Positions 55,533 through 63,079 of a stretch of DNA of 64,000 nt are shown one piece after another (within the stretch, counting starts at the first letter, position 1; each line of letters starts with the position of its first letter). A program made the position numbers and the translations under genes. The notes beneath the pieces were generated by a model. It was given only the letters and a program-made list of their open reading frames with translations. It searched no databases and was not told the origin of the DNA. This DNA is from Thermotogota bacterium (GTDB lineage Bacteria > Thermotogota > Thermotogae > Thermotogales > DSM-5069), in NCBI GenBank assembly GCA_029551145.1, contig JAKPGA010000004.1, forward strand, positions 96,070-160,069, given 5' to 3'.

Positions 55533-55553
55533 TTCAACGTTGAGGTGACAAAG

Positions 55554-55979
55554 ATGGGTGATCTATTTTTCTCACTGATGTCAATTGCTTATTCGATATA
55601 TCTTTTTGTGGAATCTTCAAAGTTGCCCGAAGGCATTGCCAACATGCCAGGACCAGGGTTTTTCCCCAGGTTGATAGCCTTCATGGTTCTGATTCTGTCT
55701 TGCTGGCTCTTGATTTTGAGCCTTTGGAGATTTTCCAAAAAAAGAGAAGCTTCATTTTCTCAAGGAAGATGGATCCAAACCATATCGACTATATTGCTGG
55801 TTTTCCTTTATGTTCTACTTTGGGGTAAAGGGAATTTTCTGTTCAACACCTTTGTCCTGTTGTTTTTGATTCAAGTCGTTACTGGCTCGAAGTGGTACGT
55901 TGCGTTGATTGGTTCTGCCACTCTGAGCGTCAGTGTTTTTCTATTATTTGGGAAGATCTTTCACGTGCTCTTTTTCTGA
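55554..55979 (+). CDS. tctB: Tripartite tricarboxylate-type transporter, small membrane subunit
   Basis: A 141-aa protein with four hydrophobic spans (LMSIAYSIYLFVESSKLPEG at the start, PGPGFFPRLIAFMVL next), the TctB pattern. ATG 55554 is chosen for its 6-nt distance from GAGGTG; GTG 55545 overlaps that site. It is followed by tctA after 12 nt. Confidence 0.9.
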   Translation: MGDLFFSLMSIAYSIYLFVESSKLPEGIANMPGPGFFPRLIAFMVLILSCWLLILSLWRFSKKREASFSQGRWIQTISTILLVFLYVLLWGKGNFLFNTFVLLFLIQVVTGSKWYVALIGSATLSVSVFLLFGKIFHVLFF

Positions 55980-55991
55980 AGGGGTGATCAC

Positions 55992-57482
55992 GTGCAACAG
56001 TTTATTCAGGGATTCTTCCAGGCAGTTGATCCACGGGCGGTAATCTATCTACTCTTGGGGACCTTTTCAGGGCTTGTTATCGGGACTCTCCCAGGACTGA
56101 CAGCCACGATGGCGGTGGCTATACTCACTCCTTTGACCTTCTGGTTGTCACCAAACCAGGGGCTCGCGATGCTCATCGGAGTGTGGAATTCAGCTATTTT
56201 TTCGGGTGGAATCTCGGCGATCCTGATAAACACACCAGGTACACCCGCTTCAATCGCATCGACCTTTGATGGTTTTGCGCTCACTAAGAAGGGTATGGCT
56301 GGTCTCGCGCTCGGTATAAATGTTGTCTTTTCGTTCATCGGTGGAATCCTGGGCGTCCTCGCGTTGATCGTCGTTGGTTTTCCCTTGGCGAAGTTTGCCT
56401 TATCTTTTGGACCTGCAGAATATTTCACTCTCGCAATCTTTGGGCTTTCAACGATGGTGGCTGTTTCGGGCAAATCCATACTCAAGGGAATAATCGCCGG
56501 GTTCTTAGGTTTCTCGATTTCACTGATAGGCCTTGATCCCATCTTTGGCTCTGAAAGATTCACCTTTGGGAAGATGGAACTTTTGAATGGAATCTCTTTC
56601 GTACCTGTGATGATTGGTTTGTTTGGAATTGGTGAGGTTTTCTACCAGATCTTCGCTAAAAGACAAGTTGTTTCAACAGGCGCGCAACCAGTAACTCAAC
56701 TTGGAAGAGTGGTACCAACCTTCAAAGAAACAAAAAGTCTGACACCCGTGGCGCTCTTGTCTGCTCTGATAGGAATAATCATAGGTGCTATACCAGGAGC
56801 AGGTGCCGACATAGCTGGTTTAGTGGCATGGGACCAGAGTAAGAGAGTTGCAAAAAAGCCACAGGAGTATGGACAAGGTTCTCTTGAAGGGCTGGCAGCA
56901 TCAACGACTGCAAACAATGCATGCCTTGGAGGGGCTCTCACAACGATGATGGCGCTTGGCCTTCCAGGAGATGCCGTTACCGCTGTTTTGATCGGGGCTT
57001 TCATAATGTACGGTGTTCAACCCGGACCAGTTATGTTCAGAGACAACGCGAGTTTTGTCTATACAGTCATAATCCTCATGATACTGGCAAATGTTGCTTT
57101 TCTCGCTGTGGGCTTTTTTGTTTCAAAGCTTCTCACGAAATTTCTCTCCTTGCCACAGAGTTTCATCTGGACAACGATAATTATTCTTTCTCTTATTGGT
57201 AGTTATGCGATTAACAACAGCGCATTTGATCTTCTGATTGTGTTCATCTCAGGTTTTGCTGGGTTCGCTTTCAGATTGTTCGACGTACCACTTGGACCAA
57301 TTGTACTCGCGTTGATACTGGGTCCGATGGCAGAGGCGAACATGAGGAGAGCCTTGATTCTAAGTCAAGGCAATTTTGCCACCTTCTTCACAAGACCGAT
57401 CTCTTTGGTGTTGGTAATTCTCTCAGTTATATCATTGTTGACATCCACTTTGAAGAAAAAGGCGACGAACGGAGGTAGATGA
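55992..57482 (+). CDS. tctA: Tripartite tricarboxylate-type transporter, large membrane subunit
   Basis: A 496-aa permease with about twelve spans and the TctA motifs FSGLVIGTLPGLTATMAVA, INTPGTPASIASTFDG, GAIPGAGADIAGLVAWDQ and LGLPGDAVTAVLIGA. It works with TctB and the binding protein as a sodium- or proton-driven secondary importer. GTG start after AAGGGGTGA. It overlaps the aldolase gene by 4 nt. Confidence 0.95.
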   Translation: MQQFIQGFFQAVDPRAVIYLLLGTFSGLVIGTLPGLTATMAVAILTPLTFWLSPNQGLAMLIGVWNSAIFSGGISAILINTPGTPASIASTFDGFALTKKGMAGLALGINVVFSFIGGILGVLALIVVGFPLAKFALSFGPAEYFTLAIFGLSTMVAVSGKSILKGIIAGFLGFSISLIGLDPIFGSERFTFGKMELLNGISFVPVMIGLFGIGEVFYQIFAKRQVVSTGAQPVTQLGRVVPTFKETKSLTPVALLSALIGIIIGAIPGAGADIAGLVAWDQSKRVAKKPQEYGQGSLEGLAASTTANNACLGGALTTMMALGLPGDAVTAVLIGAFIMYGVQPGPVMFRDNASFVYTVIILMILANVAFLAVGFFVSKLLTKFLSLPQSFIWTTIIILSLIGSYAINNSAFDLLIVFISGFAGFAFRLFDVPLGPIVLALILGPMAEANMRRALILSQGNFATFFTRPISLVLVILSVISLLTSTLKKKATNGGR

Positions 57483-58114
57483 TCTTGATAGATAAACTGC
57501 TCGAAGGCAAGATCTTGATAGTGATCAGAGGTCTCAACGTGAAAGAATCGACAGATCTCTGCCACATACTCTTGGAAAACGATGTGAGATTTGTAGAAGT
57601 CAGCTTCTCAGACGAAGATGCATCTGACGTGTTACGTGCGTTGAAGTCATCTTTCGATGGCAAATTATTCCTTGGCGCAGGAACAGTTTTTGAAGAAAGA
57701 ATTTATCAGAAAGCACTGGCATCGGGTGCCAATTATGTGTTGAGCCCGGGCCTGAGTCAGAAGGTGGCGGAGCTATCAAAGAAAGACCAAATACCTTATA
57801 TACCAGGTGTCTTCACATCGACAGATGTTCAGAATGCCTTAGAGTTGGGACTCGATCTACTGAAGTTGTATCCTGCAGATTTGGACTTGCTCCGATCTTA
57901 CCGCGGGCCGTTCCCAAAGGTGAAGTTCATGCCTTTTGGTGGTGTCACCGATGCAAATGTGGTTCAGTACTTTTCTTATGGTGCATCCGCGGTTGGCATA
58001 GGCTCTTATATAGCAAACAAAGAATTACTGCAGGAGAAAAGGTTTACAGAGCTGTCAGATCGTATCAAGAAGATAAAGCAGTTGATAGGTGGTTCAAATG
58101 GACCTGTGTGTTGA
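57479..58114 (+). CDS. KDPG/KHG-type class I aldolase (modified substrate site)
   Basis: A 211-aa TIM-barrel aldolase of the Eda family. The Schiff-base lysine is in LLKLYPADLD near residue 130; LFLGAGTVFEE and NYVLSPGLSQKV are family blocks. Two specificity positions differ from E. coli Eda: the EVTxR block reads EVSFSDEDA, losing the carboxylate-binding Arg, and the PTGG phosphate loop reads PFGGV. It may cleave a relative of 2-keto-3-deoxy-6-phosphogluconate to pyruvate and an aldehyde. Overlap with tctA and the following kinase place it in the operon. Confidence 0.85.
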   Translation: MILIDKLLEGKILIVIRGLNVKESTDLCHILLENDVRFVEVSFSDEDASDVLRALKSSFDGKLFLGAGTVFEERIYQKALASGANYVLSPGLSQKVAELSKKDQIPYIPGVFTSTDVQNALELGLDLLKLYPADLDLLRSYRGPFPKVKFMPFGGVTDANVVQYFSYGASAVGIGSYIANKELLQEKRFTELSDRIKKIKQLIGGSNGPVC

Positions 58115-59018
58115 TGTAGGTGGTACCAAAACATTTGTCGCTGTTTTTGACGATGACAGCATCACTCCACGCGAGGTAGAACAATTTCCCACGCAGTCTC
58201 ACAGAGGTTTTGAAGATTTCCTGAACAGGATGGTGAAAATAAGCAAAAGGCTTCTTAATGGCAACCACCCAAATGTTTGGGGTATTTCCACAGCCGGAGC
58301 CGTCGATGAATACGGCAATCTCTTGTGGTCACCGAATTTGGGCTGGAAGAATCTTCCTTTGAAAAAGATCGTCAGCGAGATCTTTGGCGACAATGGGGTT
58401 GTAGAGAATGACTGCAACGCTGCCGCTTATGCTGAATCCTGGGTACGACAGTCCGAGAATTTGGCTTACGTGACGGTGAGTACCGGCATCGGCATGGGGC
58501 TGGTCTTGCAAGGAAAGGTATTTCGTGGATCACATTCTTCAGCGGGGGAGATAGGCCATACGATCGTCGAAGAAGAAGGTCCTGTGTGTAGCTGTGGGCG
58601 TAGAGGTTGTCTACAGGCGTTGTCTTCAGGCAGAGGTTTGGAGAATCTGATTCAGTCGATAACGGGAGAAAAACTGTCCTGCGAAGAGATACTTCTGAGA
58701 GCACAGAACGGAATTGAACCGTACCTCAAGGTGGCTTTGCATGGTGCACAGGTTTTGGCAAGAACTTTGACCAACATCGTCGATGCGCTTGATTTACAGA
58801 CCCTTGTGCTCGGTGGTGGACTGACAAAGAACGAGTTTTATGTCGGCAAAGTGCTGAAGTACATTCAGCAGAACTATTATCGTCCGCCGGGCAAAGTGGT
58901 CTCGTTGGAACTTTCTAAGGTTGAGCCAAATCCGGGCGTCGTAGGTGTGTTGATAGTTGCTCGTGAAACATTCGGAGGGATGAAAGATGCAAAAGGCGAC
59001 GAAGCTTTCATCGGTTGA
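58098..59018 (+). CDS. ROK-family sugar kinase
   Basis: A 306-aa kinase of the ROK family with the phosphate loop DVGGTKT at the N terminus, the catalytic Asp in VVENDCNAAAYAES, and the zinc site GEIGHTIVEE followed by CSCGRRGC. The usual Glu after the last Cys (GCLE) is Gln here (GCLQALSSG); this residue contacts sugar in some members. Expected role: phosphorylating the imported sugar or sugar acid before the aldolase. ATG 58098 follows AGGTGG and overlaps the aldolase by 17 nt. Confidence 0.9.
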   Translation: MDLCVDVGGTKTFVAVFDDDSITPREVEQFPTQSHRGFEDFLNRMVKISKRLLNGNHPNVWGISTAGAVDEYGNLLWSPNLGWKNLPLKKIVSEIFGDNGVVENDCNAAAYAESWVRQSENLAYVTVSTGIGMGLVLQGKVFRGSHSSAGEIGHTIVEEEGPVCSCGRRGCLQALSSGRGLENLIQSITGEKLSCEEILLRAQNGIEPYLKVALHGAQVLARTLTNIVDALDLQTLVLGGGLTKNEFYVGKVLKYIQQNYYRPPGKVVSLELSKVEPNPGVVGVLIVARETFGGMKDAKGDEAFIG

Positions 59019-59337
59019 CAAGCTTTTTGAATTGACGAAGGGATTTCAGGTTAGAAAGATCACGATCAACGGTCCTTCGACTGGTAAGCCAGAGGTTCAC
59101 GAATTTCAGCACGATCTGTACGTTGCATTGGCTGGGAAAGCGACTGTTCAACTGGGCAGGCTCGTTGGAGAGGTGGAAAAGATATCCCAGGGAGAACTCA
59201 GGAGTGATTCGATGGAGATAACCGAGCAGTTTGAAATGCAACCCGGCGATATATTGTTCATCCCAGCAGGTCTTGCTCACAAGGTCATTGTGAACGAATT
59301 CTACCAGCATTGGGTGTTCAAGCTGTATGAACGTTGA
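58987..59337 (+). CDS. Cupin-domain protein (possible sugar-acid isomerase)
   Basis: A 116-aa single-domain cupin. The second motif PGDILFIPAGLAHKVIV near residues 89-105 is clear, with a metal-binding His; the first is represented by HEFQHDLYVALAGKATVQL near 37-55. Small cupins of this size include KdgF, which opens unsaturated uronates, and other sugar isomerases; context makes an isomerase step plausible but not proven. ATG 58987 follows GGAGGG and overlaps the kinase by 32 nt. Confidence 0.75.
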   Translation: MQKATKLSSVDKLFELTKGFQVRKITINGPSTGKPEVHEFQHDLYVALAGKATVQLGRLVGEVEKISQGELRSDSMEITEQFEMQPGDILFIPAGLAHKVIVNEFYQHWVFKLYER

Positions 59338-60169
59338 ATACAGAAAAAAGATCCAGAAGGTTTATTCAAAGCTCACGAGGAGTCAAAGAAAGGTTGCTGA
59401 GTTCATTGTCGATAACCCATCCAAGATCACCCTAATGAGTGCCGATCAACTTGCCAAAGCATCTGGTGTCGGCGAGGCGACCGTTATACGATTTGCTCGT
59501 ACCCTTGGCTATAATGGGTACTCCGATATGAAAGAAGAATTTCAGCGCGCGCTGGTTAACAACCTCACATCTTCAAAGAAAGTCGAAGAAGGTTTAAAGA
59601 CAATTTCATCTGAGTCGGTGCTTGAAGAACTTCTGAAGACACACCACGCTGTCTTTCAGAATATGAATCTTTCAGAGCTCACCAAGAGTTTAAAGAGTGC
59701 AGCGAAAATCATCTTTGAGGCGAATGATGTTTATGTCTTTGGTGAAGGTGCGGCGTTGGTACCTGCTCTGGAACTCTCTTTCTGGCTGAACAGGTTTGGC
59801 AAAAAGACTTGGTTGTTCAACACAACGGGCCGTTCTTTTTTTGAAAACATAGTGAATATAAGTAAAAACGATGTCTCTGTCGGTTTTGCATACAGGAAGA
59901 TCAATTTCGAGTTGAGGATACTGTTCTCGGAAACTCGCAAGAGGGGCGGAAAGAACATACTGTTCACAGATAGACAACTCAGTCAGCTGAGTGATCTTGC
60001 AGATGAAATGATCGTCACCGATCGCGGAGGAATCGGCAGCTATCGCTCGATGGCTATACCTGTCATTATGTCTGATGCCCTCCTTTTTGAGTTTGCCGCC
60101 GTCAATGAGATGAGCCTTGAGAATCTCAGAAACCTCGAAAAAATCCGCAAAGAGTATGGTTACGAATAA
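59327..60169 (+). CDS. RpiR/MurR-family transcriptional regulator
   Basis: A 280-aa regulator with an N-terminal helix-turn-helix (SADQLAKASGVGEATVIRFA near residues 38-57, then RTLGYNGYSDMKEEFQ) and a C-terminal SIS sugar-phosphate-binding domain (about 130-260; IFEANDVYVFGEGAALVPAL). It overlaps the cupin by 11 nt and closes the operon, so the likely effector is the phosphorylated intermediate of this pathway. Confidence 0.92.
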   Translation: MNVEYRKKIQKVYSKLTRSQRKVAEFIVDNPSKITLMSADQLAKASGVGEATVIRFARTLGYNGYSDMKEEFQRALVNNLTSSKKVEEGLKTISSESVLEELLKTHHAVFQNMNLSELTKSLKSAAKIIFEANDVYVFGEGAALVPALELSFWLNRFGKKTWLFNTTGRSFFENIVNISKNDVSVGFAYRKINFELRILFSETRKRGGKNILFTDRQLSQLSDLADEMIVTDRGGIGSYRSMAIPVIMSDALLFEFAAVNEMSLENLRNLEKIRKEYGYE

Positions 60170-60216
60170 GCTAATAGTTCTGGAAAAAAGTTGCAAAATA
60201 AAGTCGGAATAATCGG

Positions 60217-60225
60217 TGATATAAT
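60217..60225 (+). promoter_or_regulatory. Extended -10 promoter of the DUF2225 gene
   Basis: TGATATAAT (TGn plus perfect TATAAT) about 32 nt before the TTG at 60257. Confidence 0.6.
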
Positions 60226-60256
60226 TCACACAGCATATCTATGCGGAGGTGTGGTA

Positions 60257-60919
60257 TTGCAAACCTTTTGGGAACAAGAATTCAAATGTCCTGTCTGCGC
60301 AAAAACATTCCATTCCATTCGTGTGTTCAGTGATGCAATCAAGATCAAAGACCGTGACAGTGATTTGAAACCAACTTACGATGGTGTCAATGCCTTGCTC
60401 TTTCAGCCTGTTACCTGTCCTAATTGTTTATACACAACCTTTGAGAGTGACTTTGAGGCATCTCTTTCTCAAACACAAAAAGAACTGCTCACCAAGCTCT
60501 GTGAGAAATTGAAAACGTTGCTATCCGTCGATCTTTCCAAAGAAAGAACTCTCAAAGACGGTGCCTCACTTTTCACAATAGCAGCTGCGGTATATTCTTT
60601 GCTTGGAAAACATCTGCGAGCGGCCGAATCTTATCTGAAACTCGCTTGGATTTTCAGAGATATGAACAACCACACCGAAGAGACCAAGGCTATAACGGGC
60701 GCACTGAAACATTTCACAGAAAGCTACAAAACAGAGGAGCTTTCCGAGGACCAGCAGATCATGGTTCTGTTCTATCTTGGAGAACTCAATGCACGCCTCT
60801 CCAACAAAAAGGAGGCAGTCAAGTGGTTTTCAACGCTCATACAGAAGTTTGGAAACTCGAATTCTGTTTATGTTAAACTGGCGCGCAAAGAATGGCAGGA
60901 AGTCACCATGAGGAAGTGA
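60257..60919 (+). CDS. DUF2225 protein with zinc-ribbon-like Cys pairs and TPR-like repeats
   Basis: A 220-aa cytoplasmic protein. Two Cys pairs, FKCPVCAKTF near residue 11 and VTCPNCLYTTFESDF near 57, form a probable zinc site, with DSDLKPTYDGVNALLFQ between them as in DUF2225. The C-terminal half holds TPR-like helices (GKHLRAAESYLKLAWIFRDM, LYLGELNARLSNKKEAVKWF-like). Function unknown. TTG 60257 is 7 nt after GGAGG; the extension to 60191 has no ribosome site. The next lipoprotein gene starts 5 nt after the stop. Confidence 0.82.
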   Translation: MQTFWEQEFKCPVCAKTFHSIRVFSDAIKIKDRDSDLKPTYDGVNALLFQPVTCPNCLYTTFESDFEASLSQTQKELLTKLCEKLKTLLSVDLSKERTLKDGASLFTIAAAVYSLLGKHLRAAESYLKLAWIFRDMNNHTEETKAITGALKHFTESYKTEELSEDQQIMVLFYLGELNARLSNKKEAVKWFSTLIQKFGNSNSVYVKLARKEWQEVTMRK

Positions 60920-60924
60920 GTCGG

Positions 60925-62637
60925 ATGAAAAGGTTGTTTCTCTTTTTTTCTATTTTGCTGCTGCTCGTCGCCTGCAGTCCATACAACCAAGATCTACTCG
61001 AGCAGATAAACAGAAGATTAGACGATCTTGAGTACAGAATCTCTCAAATTGAGAAGAGCAATATCGCAAACCAAAAGGATCTTCAAAATCTTCAAAAGGA
61101 AGTCACAAGAATAAACAATGAAGTTGCCACTGCCAAACAAGCAATAAATGAGCAAAAGAATATGCCGATAGTTTCACAGGATGACCTGAAGAACGTCTTG
61201 GCAAGGATCACCTCTCTTGAGATGCGTTACAGCCAGCTTTCGGCTGCCTTGAATGTCTCGGACATAAGAGAACTCATATACAGATTGGGTGATCTGGAAG
61301 CTTCTCAAAAACAGCAGCAGCAGGCCTATGAAAGGTTTGTCCAGAACACACAGCAGCTCCTTGAGCAGGTAGACGCGAAGCAAATCGCCACAAGATTGAA
61401 CAGTCTTGAAAACTCTGTTACCTCGATTTCCAATCAGGTTCTGGAGGTTTTGGAACTGTCTTCGAGAATAAAATCGATCGAGAGCACAATAGAGAAATTG
61501 GCTTCTGAGGGACCTCAGACACAGTATATCGGTGATCTTTCTTTTGTTGAAACTGAGATCAACCAGTTGAGATCGGCGTTAAAAGAGACAGAGACCAATC
61601 TCAGGCGAGATTTTCAGAAATTCTTGGAAACCCAGTCCAAACCTGTTTTTTCTGGTACTTCCGCAGAACTGCAACAGTACGTGGCGAACACAACGGCTTT
61701 AGTTCGGCAACTGGCTACAGAACTTGAAACTCTTCGCGGTATTGTCCGTGAGTACGACAGAGACAGATTTCTCAGGCTCGATCAAGGGTACATAACATAC
61801 ATCGTGAAATCTGGTGATACATTATCCAGTATTCTTCAGGCTTACGGGATGAACCAGAGTAAGATAAGACAGATAGTGGAGCTGAATCAAATTCAAGATC
61901 CAAACAAATTGCTCGTAGGACAGAGGATAAGGATTCCAATAGAAGATACCAGTTCACTGTTCAAATACCCACTCAGCTCTCCATTGAACCCACAGGATGT
62001 TGTCGGTGTTTTCTCTGAGCCTGCCGGCGGCGGTGTGAGAACGGGTATAGATGTCAAAGTCACTGATCAAAGAAGGGTTTATTCCATCCTACCTGGCAGA
62101 GTTCTGGGTGTCTTACTTGATGACTACGGATATCATGTCCGGGTGGATCATGGGAACAGCATACTCGCGATATATGGGAATCTCAGTACCGTTGAGGTCT
62201 CGCAAGGTCAATGGCTAACCAGTGGTCAAAGCATAGGTACAGTTGACACGGTGTTTCACTTTGAAATCTGGATAGATGGTGAGCCAAGAGATCCCCTCAG
62301 AATCCTTCTGAAATACGCAGGCAGATTTGAGGCAACCTACTATTCTGAATGGGAAGACGCCAAATTACCAGAGCATCCCACTTTCCGAGTGACTGCAAGT
62401 GGCACTGTGCCGAAAGATTGGTGGACTGTCGCAGCTGACCCTTCAGTCATACCTCTCGGCAGCATTGTCTATATTCCCCAATTTTCCGACAAGCCAAACT
62501 ACGGTTTTTTCAAAGTAGAAGACACCGGTCTGGCTATCAAGAACGACAAGATTGATATTTACACGAGCAGCCTGAGACAAGCGCGTGCGAATATGCGTTC
62601 CTACGTTGATGTCTACATCGTGGCAACTCAAAGGTGA
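60925..62637 (+). CDS. Lipoprotein: coiled coil + LysM + degenerate LytM (M23) + 3D domain
   Basis: A 570-aa lipid-anchored wall protein. Lipobox LVAC with Cys17; coiled coil from about 20 to 285; LysM at about 291-338 (YIVKSGDTLSSILQAYGMN); an M23/LytM-like domain (about 345-470); and a C-terminal 3D double-psi barrel (about 490-568; FRVTASGTVPKDWWTVAADP, FKVEDTGLAIK, DIYTSS). In the LytM part the zinc ligands are lost: the HxxxD start reads TGID and the HxH pair reads VFH. It therefore probably binds or activates rather than cuts peptidoglycan, while the 3D domain may be an active glycosidase-like unit. ATG 60925 chosen at the signal peptide. Confidence 0.88.
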   Translation: MKRLFLFFSILLLLVACSPYNQDLLEQINRRLDDLEYRISQIEKSNIANQKDLQNLQKEVTRINNEVATAKQAINEQKNMPIVSQDDLKNVLARITSLEMRYSQLSAALNVSDIRELIYRLGDLEASQKQQQQAYERFVQNTQQLLEQVDAKQIATRLNSLENSVTSISNQVLEVLELSSRIKSIESTIEKLASEGPQTQYIGDLSFVETEINQLRSALKETETNLRRDFQKFLETQSKPVFSGTSAELQQYVANTTALVRQLATELETLRGIVREYDRDRFLRLDQGYITYIVKSGDTLSSILQAYGMNQSKIRQIVELNQIQDPNKLLVGQRIRIPIEDTSSLFKYPLSSPLNPQDVVGVFSEPAGGGVRTGIDVKVTDQRRVYSILPGRVLGVLLDDYGYHVRVDHGNSILAIYGNLSTVEVSQGQWLTSGQSIGTVDTVFHFEIWIDGEPRDPLRILLKYAGRFEATYYSEWEDAKLPEHPTFRVTASGTVPKDWWTVAADPSVIPLGSIVYIPQFSDKPNYGFFKVEDTGLAIKNDKIDIYTSSLRQARANMRSYVDVYIVATQR

Positions 62638-62653
62638 TTGGAGGTAGAAAGCC

Positions 62654-63079
62654 TTGGGTATCACGATCAAAAGCGAGTACGCATTCAAGATTCTTTTGGA
62701 AATAGCTGGTTGTGAGCAGACCAAGCCTGTTTCTCTTGCGGCAGTGCTTGGAAAAATCAGGGTGCCGAAGGAGTTCGCAGAGAAGATCATGGTTGAACTG
62801 AAAGAAGCTGGGATAATACATTCAACTCGGGGCAGGAAGGGTGGCTATCGTCTGACAAGATCTGCCGATGAGATAACTGCGCTCGATGTTGTCAAGGCAG
62901 TGGACAACCCAGATAAGATCATCAAATGCACATTCGATGAAACGTGCTGTGATAATCCATCGACCTGTGTCATTCGTTTGATGATCTGGGAGAAATTGAA
63001 AGAAGCGGTTGAAAAGACTCTTGAGTCGGTCACTCTGAAAGACTTACTCGGAAACTGCTCGGAGATGAACAGAAGATGA
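62654..63079 (+). CDS. Rrf2-family transcriptional regulator with three-cysteine Fe-S motif
   Basis: A 141-aa winged-helix regulator. The helix-turn-helix lies at about residues 25-50 (AAVLGKIRVPKEFAEKIMVE), followed by the wing STRGRKGGYRLTR. The cluster loop KCTFDETCCDNPSTC holds four cysteines, consistent with an IscR/NsrR-like Fe-S sensor. TTG 62654 is 8 nt after GGAGGT. It overlaps the following GAF gene by 4 nt, which suggests redox or sulfur-linked control of that gene. Confidence 0.88.
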   Translation: MGITIKSEYAFKILLEIAGCEQTKPVSLAAVLGKIRVPKEFAEKIMVELKEAGIIHSTRGRKGGYRLTRSADEITALDVVKAVDNPDKIIKCTFDETCCDNPSTCVIRLMIWEKLKEAVEKTLESVTLKDLLGNCSEMNRR

